Shown here piece after piece: positions 31,297 through 34,427 of a stretch of 34,427 nt of DNA. This stretch comes from Bradyrhizobium sp. SZCCT0148 (lineage in GTDB: Bacteria > Pseudomonadota > Alphaproteobacteria > Rhizobiales > Xanthobacteraceae). The stretch covers positions 1 to 34,427 of the forward strand of contig NZ_JAFCKT010000026.1 in NCBI RefSeq assembly GCF_018129985.1. Reading direction: 5' to 3'. A model generated the notes under the pieces. That model made no database searches and was not told where the DNA came from. It saw only the letters and a list, made by a program, of their open reading frames with translations. The translations under genes were made by a program, and so were the position numbers. Within the stretch, counting starts at the first letter, position 1. Each line of letters opens with the position of its first letter.

Positions 31297-32598
31297 CTAA
31301 GCCAGCATCAGAGACGCACCCATGCCGACAATGCAAAGCCCCATTGCAATCGTTGCGAGCCATCCCAGCCAATAGACCGGGCCGCGGACGATCAGGTCTC
31401 CCATCACCGATTTGCGGCGAACCAGCAGCATCATGATGATCATGACCGGCGCGGCCAGCACGCCGTTGATGACGGCGCTCCAGTATAGGGCCTTGATCGG
31501 ATCGAGGCCGGTGAAATTGATTGCGATCCCAAGGCCGACGGACACCGCGAGCACGCCGTAAAAAGCGATCGCCTCCTTCGGCTTGCGTGAGAGACCGACC
31601 GGCCATTTGCGGCCCTCCCCGATCGCATACGCCGTCGAGCCCGCCAGAACCGGAATTGCGAGCAGACCCGTTCCGACGATGCCGAGCGCAAAGATCAGTT
31701 CGGCGAACGCTCCGGCGACCGGCTTGAGGGCTTCGGCCGCCTGGGACGAGGATTCGATATCGGTCTTTCCAGCGCTGTGCAGCGTGGCCGCGGTCGTCAT
31801 GATGATTGCGATCGCGATGATATTCGAGACGGCCATTCCGACCAGGGTGTCGATGCGGATGCGCTTCGTCTCTTGTTCGGCCTTCTCGGGCTCGTGCTTG
31901 AGCGGCTTCTTGTCTGGGTCGATCCGTTGCTCCTCGGCTTCTTGAGACGATTGCCAGACGAACAGATACGGCGAGATCGTCGTGCCTAGGATTGCCACCA
32001 GCGTGGTCAGGAAGGCGGCACTCCATTGTGCCCTGGGAATCAAAAGTCCCATCAGCGCCTCGCTCCACGGGACCTTCGCCACGAACAGCGCGATGACGTA
32101 GGCGAACAGAACCAGCGTCAGCCATTTCAGGATCGCGACGTAGCGCTCGTACTTAAAAAAGATCTGCGCGATGACCGACACGCTCCCGAAGACCACGACG
32201 TAGAGCGCTCCGGGGCCTCCGATCAGGAGCTTCAGCGCGTCTCCCATCGCCCCTAAGTCCGCGGCGATGTTGATCGTGTTGGCGACGAAGAGGAGCAGGA
32301 TCAGCGACCAGATCACCGGCGCCGGATAGTTGCGGCAGACGTTGCCGGCGACGCCGTGCCCGGTCACACGCCCGATCCGCCCCGCGATTTCCTGGATCGC
32401 CGCCATGAGGGGATAGGTGACCAGCATCGTCCATCCCACCCCGAAGCCGAGCTGGGCGCCTGCCTGGCTGTAAGTGCCGATGCCTGATGGGTCGTCGTCC
32501 GAGGCCCCGGTGATCAGGCCCGGTCCGAGGCGTTGGAGGAAATTATCCGGCTTTCGCTTTTCTGTATGTTCTTTGTCGTCACTCTGTCTGTTGGCCAA
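31297..32598 (-). CDS. NRAMP-related divalent metal transporter
   Basis: This inner-membrane protein of 433 residues has about 11 helices and NRAMP-family layout. The first helix has GASDDDPSGIGTYSQAG where classical Nramp has DPGN. The sixth helix has GTTISPYLFVWQSSQEAEE where classical members have the methionine-containing MPH motif. This fits the divergent NRAMP-related group, whose substrates differ (Mg2+ is reported for some members). A long charged loop (about 225-250, RIDPDKKPLKHEPEKAEQETKRIR) follows. I choose the TTG at 32598 as start because GGGAGG lies five bases upstream. A GTG at 32655 would add 19 poorly conserved residues. It is divergent from the porin gene. Confidence 0.83.
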   Translation of the reverse strand: MANRQSDDKEHTEKRKPDNFLQRLGPGLITGASDDDPSGIGTYSQAGAQLGFGVGWTMLVTYPLMAAIQEIAGRIGRVTGHGVAGNVCRNYPAPVIWSLILLLFVANTINIAADLGAMGDALKLLIGGPGALYVVVFGSVSVIAQIFFKYERYVAILKWLTLVLFAYVIALFVAKVPWSEALMGLLIPRAQWSAAFLTTLVAILGTTISPYLFVWQSSQEAEEQRIDPDKKPLKHEPEKAEQETKRIRIDTLVGMAVSNIIAIAIIMTTAATLHSAGKTDIESSSQAAEALKPVAGAFAELIFALGIVGTGLLAIPVLAGSTAYAIGEGRKWPVGLSRKPKEAIAFYGVLAVSVGLGIAINFTGLDPIKALYWSAVINGVLAAPVMIIMMLLVRRKSVMGDLIVRGPVYWLGWLATIAMGLCIVGMGASLMLA

Positions 32599-32742
32599 CT
32601 GATCCTCCCGCCGGTCAGTGACTACTAATATGACGGTTCCAGGTTCCAAGTGCACCTGCTGTTGCGTGCTGTTTTACACACAACCGGATGTGGTTGCGGC
32701 TCTACCCGAAAGCTGCAACATGGTGCGGGACGTAGGTGCGGC
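32599..32742. promoter_or_regulatory. Divergent promoter region, NRAMP-related gene and porin gene
   Basis: These 144 bases separate the likely starts of the two divergent genes and should contain both promoters. A direct repeat GGTTCCA occurs twice (32634-32640 and 32642-32648), eight bases apart. I cannot identify a metal-responsive operator such as a Fur, Mur or MntR box with confidence. Confidence 0.4.
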
Positions 32743-34125
32743 ATGCGCGGATTGGCAATTGCAATTGTTCTGATTGTCTTCTGCGCCGCAGCAGCCGCGC
32801 AAGAAGACAAGAAGACCGACGACCTCAAGCCGAACGACCCTGATACCGGGGAGAGTACGGTTCAGGAAACGACGCTCGGGCTGCTGCCGAATCCGTTCGA
32901 CAAACATGGCGTCAAGTTTGCCGTCACCTACATTGGTGAAGTCCTCGGCAATCCGTCGGGCGGCGCGAAGCGCGGTTCGGTCTACGAGGACCGCATCAAT
33001 TTCGCCGCCGATGCCGACTTGCAAAAGCTCCTCGGCCTCCAGGGCATGACCTTCCATGCCAATGTCTTCCGCATCGACGGCGGCGGACTATCGCGCGGCT
33101 CGCTCTTCAACTACCTCGACGTCAGCGGGATCGAGGCCTTGCCGTCGACCCGCCTCTACGAAATGTGGTTCGAGAAGAAGTGGAATGGCGACAAGATCGC
33201 CCTTCGGGCCGGGCAGCTTGCGGCCGACTCGGAGTTCGCGACCTCCAAATATACGGACGTGTTTACCAACGCCTCGCTTGGCTGGCCGGCGATCTTCGCG
33301 CTGAATATGCCAAGCGGAGGACCCTCTCCGCCCCTCGCCGCGCTGGGCGCGCGGTTTCGTGCCGACGTCACGGATCATCTGACGCTGCTCGGCGCTGTCT
33401 TCGACGGAAATTCAGCAGGCCCGGGCACCGACGATCCACAGCTTCGCAATCGTTACGGCCTGAACTTCCGGATCAACGATCCGCCGTTGACGCTTTACGA
33501 GGCCCAGTTTCAATGGAATGCCAAGAAAGGCGATCCGGGTCTGGACGGCAAGCTGAAGCTCGGAGGCTGGCGGCACTTCGGCAGCTTCAACGACACGCGA
33601 TCGGACACGACCGGCCTGTCGCTCGCAAATCCCGCCAGTTCGGGAACGCCTGCCAGCGTCAATGGCGATTACGGCCTGTATGCCGTTTTCGAGCAAAAAC
33701 TGTTTCGCGTCGGTCATGACGACGATCGGGGTATCGGCGTCTTCGCCCGGGCTTCCTACAGCCCCCCTGCACAAAATCTGATCGACTATTATGCCGACGG
33801 TGGCGTCGAGTTCATTGGTCTCGCCGACGCGCGCCCACATGACAAGTTCGGCATTTCAGTAGCGTACGCCCATGTGTCGCCGAACGTGCAGGCTCTCGAT
33901 CGTGCCTTTCAGGCCATCTTCGGATCGAGTTGGCCGGCCCGGAATTCGGAGACCCTGTTTACGACGGTCTATCAGTATGAAGTTCGTTCGGGCATCACAC
34001 TGCAGCCCAACTTTCAGTTTGTTCGCCATCCCGGCGGCGGGGCGAGCGATCCGCTGAGTGCCATGCGCGGCGTCCACCTCAAAGACGCATCCGTCCTCGG
34101 CCTGCGGACCGTCGTGAAGTTTTGA
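32743..34125 (+). CDS. OprB-like carbohydrate-selective porin
   Basis: This is a 460-residue outer-membrane protein. I start at the ATG at 32743, which begins a clean signal peptide (MRGLAIAIVLIVFCAAAAAQ) and has AGGTG seven bases before; upstream in-frame codons are not signal-like. After a charged linker come repeated amphipathic strands with aromatic girdle residues: GVKFAVTYIGEVLGN, MWFEKKWNGDKIALRAGQ, GLNFRINDPPLTLYEAQFQW, and a final strand VLGLRTVVKF ending in Phe, as outer-membrane barrels do. QLAADSEFATSKYTDVFTNASLGWP is typical of the OprB family. It may pass sugars or other small solutes, or supply the divergent transporter. Confidence 0.85.
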   Translation: MRGLAIAIVLIVFCAAAAAQEDKKTDDLKPNDPDTGESTVQETTLGLLPNPFDKHGVKFAVTYIGEVLGNPSGGAKRGSVYEDRINFAADADLQKLLGLQGMTFHANVFRIDGGGLSRGSLFNYLDVSGIEALPSTRLYEMWFEKKWNGDKIALRAGQLAADSEFATSKYTDVFTNASLGWPAIFALNMPSGGPSPPLAALGARFRADVTDHLTLLGAVFDGNSAGPGTDDPQLRNRYGLNFRINDPPLTLYEAQFQWNAKKGDPGLDGKLKLGGWRHFGSFNDTRSDTTGLSLANPASSGTPASVNGDYGLYAVFEQKLFRVGHDDDRGIGVFARASYSPPAQNLIDYYADGGVEFIGLADARPHDKFGISVAYAHVSPNVQALDRAFQAIFGSSWPARNSETLFTTVYQYEVRSGITLQPNFQFVRHPGGGASDPLSAMRGVHLKDASVLGLRTVVKF

Positions 34126-34203
34126 GGACACTGGATCGCTCCCCTTCGAGGTCTGTAATTGGCACATCGCTTCTGTTGACGCTACGCACCTACACGTCCG
34201 GTG
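34126..34203. other. Short intergenic stretch after the porin gene
   Basis: About 80 bases with no visible terminator, repeat or gene. Confidence 0.4.
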
Positions 34204-34427
34204 ATGGGAGCAGGCCCGAAGTTTGACGTTGAGCGCCAAACCGACGGGAATGATCCGCTACGGCATGAGACTGCTGACCATACTATGCATGACGCGAGCG
34301 AATTAGAAAGTTGGGCCTTGGGCCGGCCAAGTGCGTCCTACCGGCTACTCAATAACGGCTTTTGCACTGCCAGTTTGACCGGTTGCGAAGCCACCGTCTC
34401 ATTAGAACCGGAAAACTCTGCTTGGGC
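34204..34427 (+). CDS. Possible N-terminal part of an unknown protein (runs off the window)
   Basis: From an ATG at 34204 a frame stays open to the last base, giving about 74 residues (MGAGPKFDVERQTDGNDPLR at the start, then an acidic, mixed composition with two cysteines). There is no obvious ribosome site (TCCGGTG only) and I recognise no family. An open frame of this length by chance is possible in GC-rich DNA, so I give it low weight. It would end outside the window. Confidence 0.3.
   Translation, partial: MGAGPKFDVERQTDGNDPLRHETADHTMHDASELESWALGRPSASYRLLNNGFCTASLTGCEATVSLEPENSAW

Overview
The window looks like chromosome from a Bradyrhizobium or close relative (Alphaproteobacteria, Hyphomicrobiales/Rhizobiales). 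The grounds are the high-GC codon use, a phaA/phaB/phaR polyhydroxybutyrate cluster, an Lrp-type regulator divergent from acdS, several GC-rich palindromic repeats of the kind scattered through these genomes, and small-protein types that I recognise from that genus. No database search was possible. Family names rest on motifs and remembered homologues.

Layout. Positions 1-230 hold the right end of an IS66-type element and the stump of a gene it appears to have interrupted. Positions 345-20.58 kb are ordinary core-like chromosome: a DMT exporter; phaB and phaA (minus strand), divergent from phaR; a methyltransferase; a class IV (branched-chain type) aminotransferase; an HSL-type esterase; a small exported protein; an outer-membrane-like protein; a PilZ-like/PAS/PAS/GGDEF diguanylate cyclase; a carboxymuconolactone decarboxylase-family protein; a cysteine synthase-fold (Cds1-like) enzyme and an Lrp regulator, divergent from acdS (ACC deaminase); recQ; a polysaccharide deacetylase; and a metY-metA methionine operon. 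The core stretch ends in an amidase gene that lacks its 5' third.

From about 20.59 kb the character changes to lower-GC, gene-poor accessory DNA. It holds two paralogous Crp/Fnr regulators flanking a PRC-barrel protein, a lone receiver, a receiver-HWE kinase hybrid, an orphan histidine kinase and a third Crp/Fnr regulator. Between these lie fragments of a formate/nitrite transporter and a tyrosine recombinase, and several very small genes (two zinc-ribbon proteins, a 32-residue membrane peptide and others). This reads as an eroded island rich in signalling genes. From 31.3 kb to the end a higher-GC pair appears: an NRAMP-related transporter divergent from an OprB-like porin. An open frame then runs off the window edge.

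How the genes fit together. PhaA and PhaB make (R)-3-hydroxybutyryl-CoA from acetyl-CoA, and PhaR controls storage. MetA activates homoserine and MetY probably sulfhydrylates it directly. The Lrp regulator sits between acdS and a cysteine-desulfhydrase-like gene, with a perfect palindrome in front of acdS. I saw no CRISPR array, rRNA or convincing tRNA, and nothing that clearly amounts to a new defence system. The best leads are the structured metY leader, the Lrp/acdS/cds1 arrangement, the island boundary in the amidase, and the Crp/PRC/two-component cluster with its micro-proteins.
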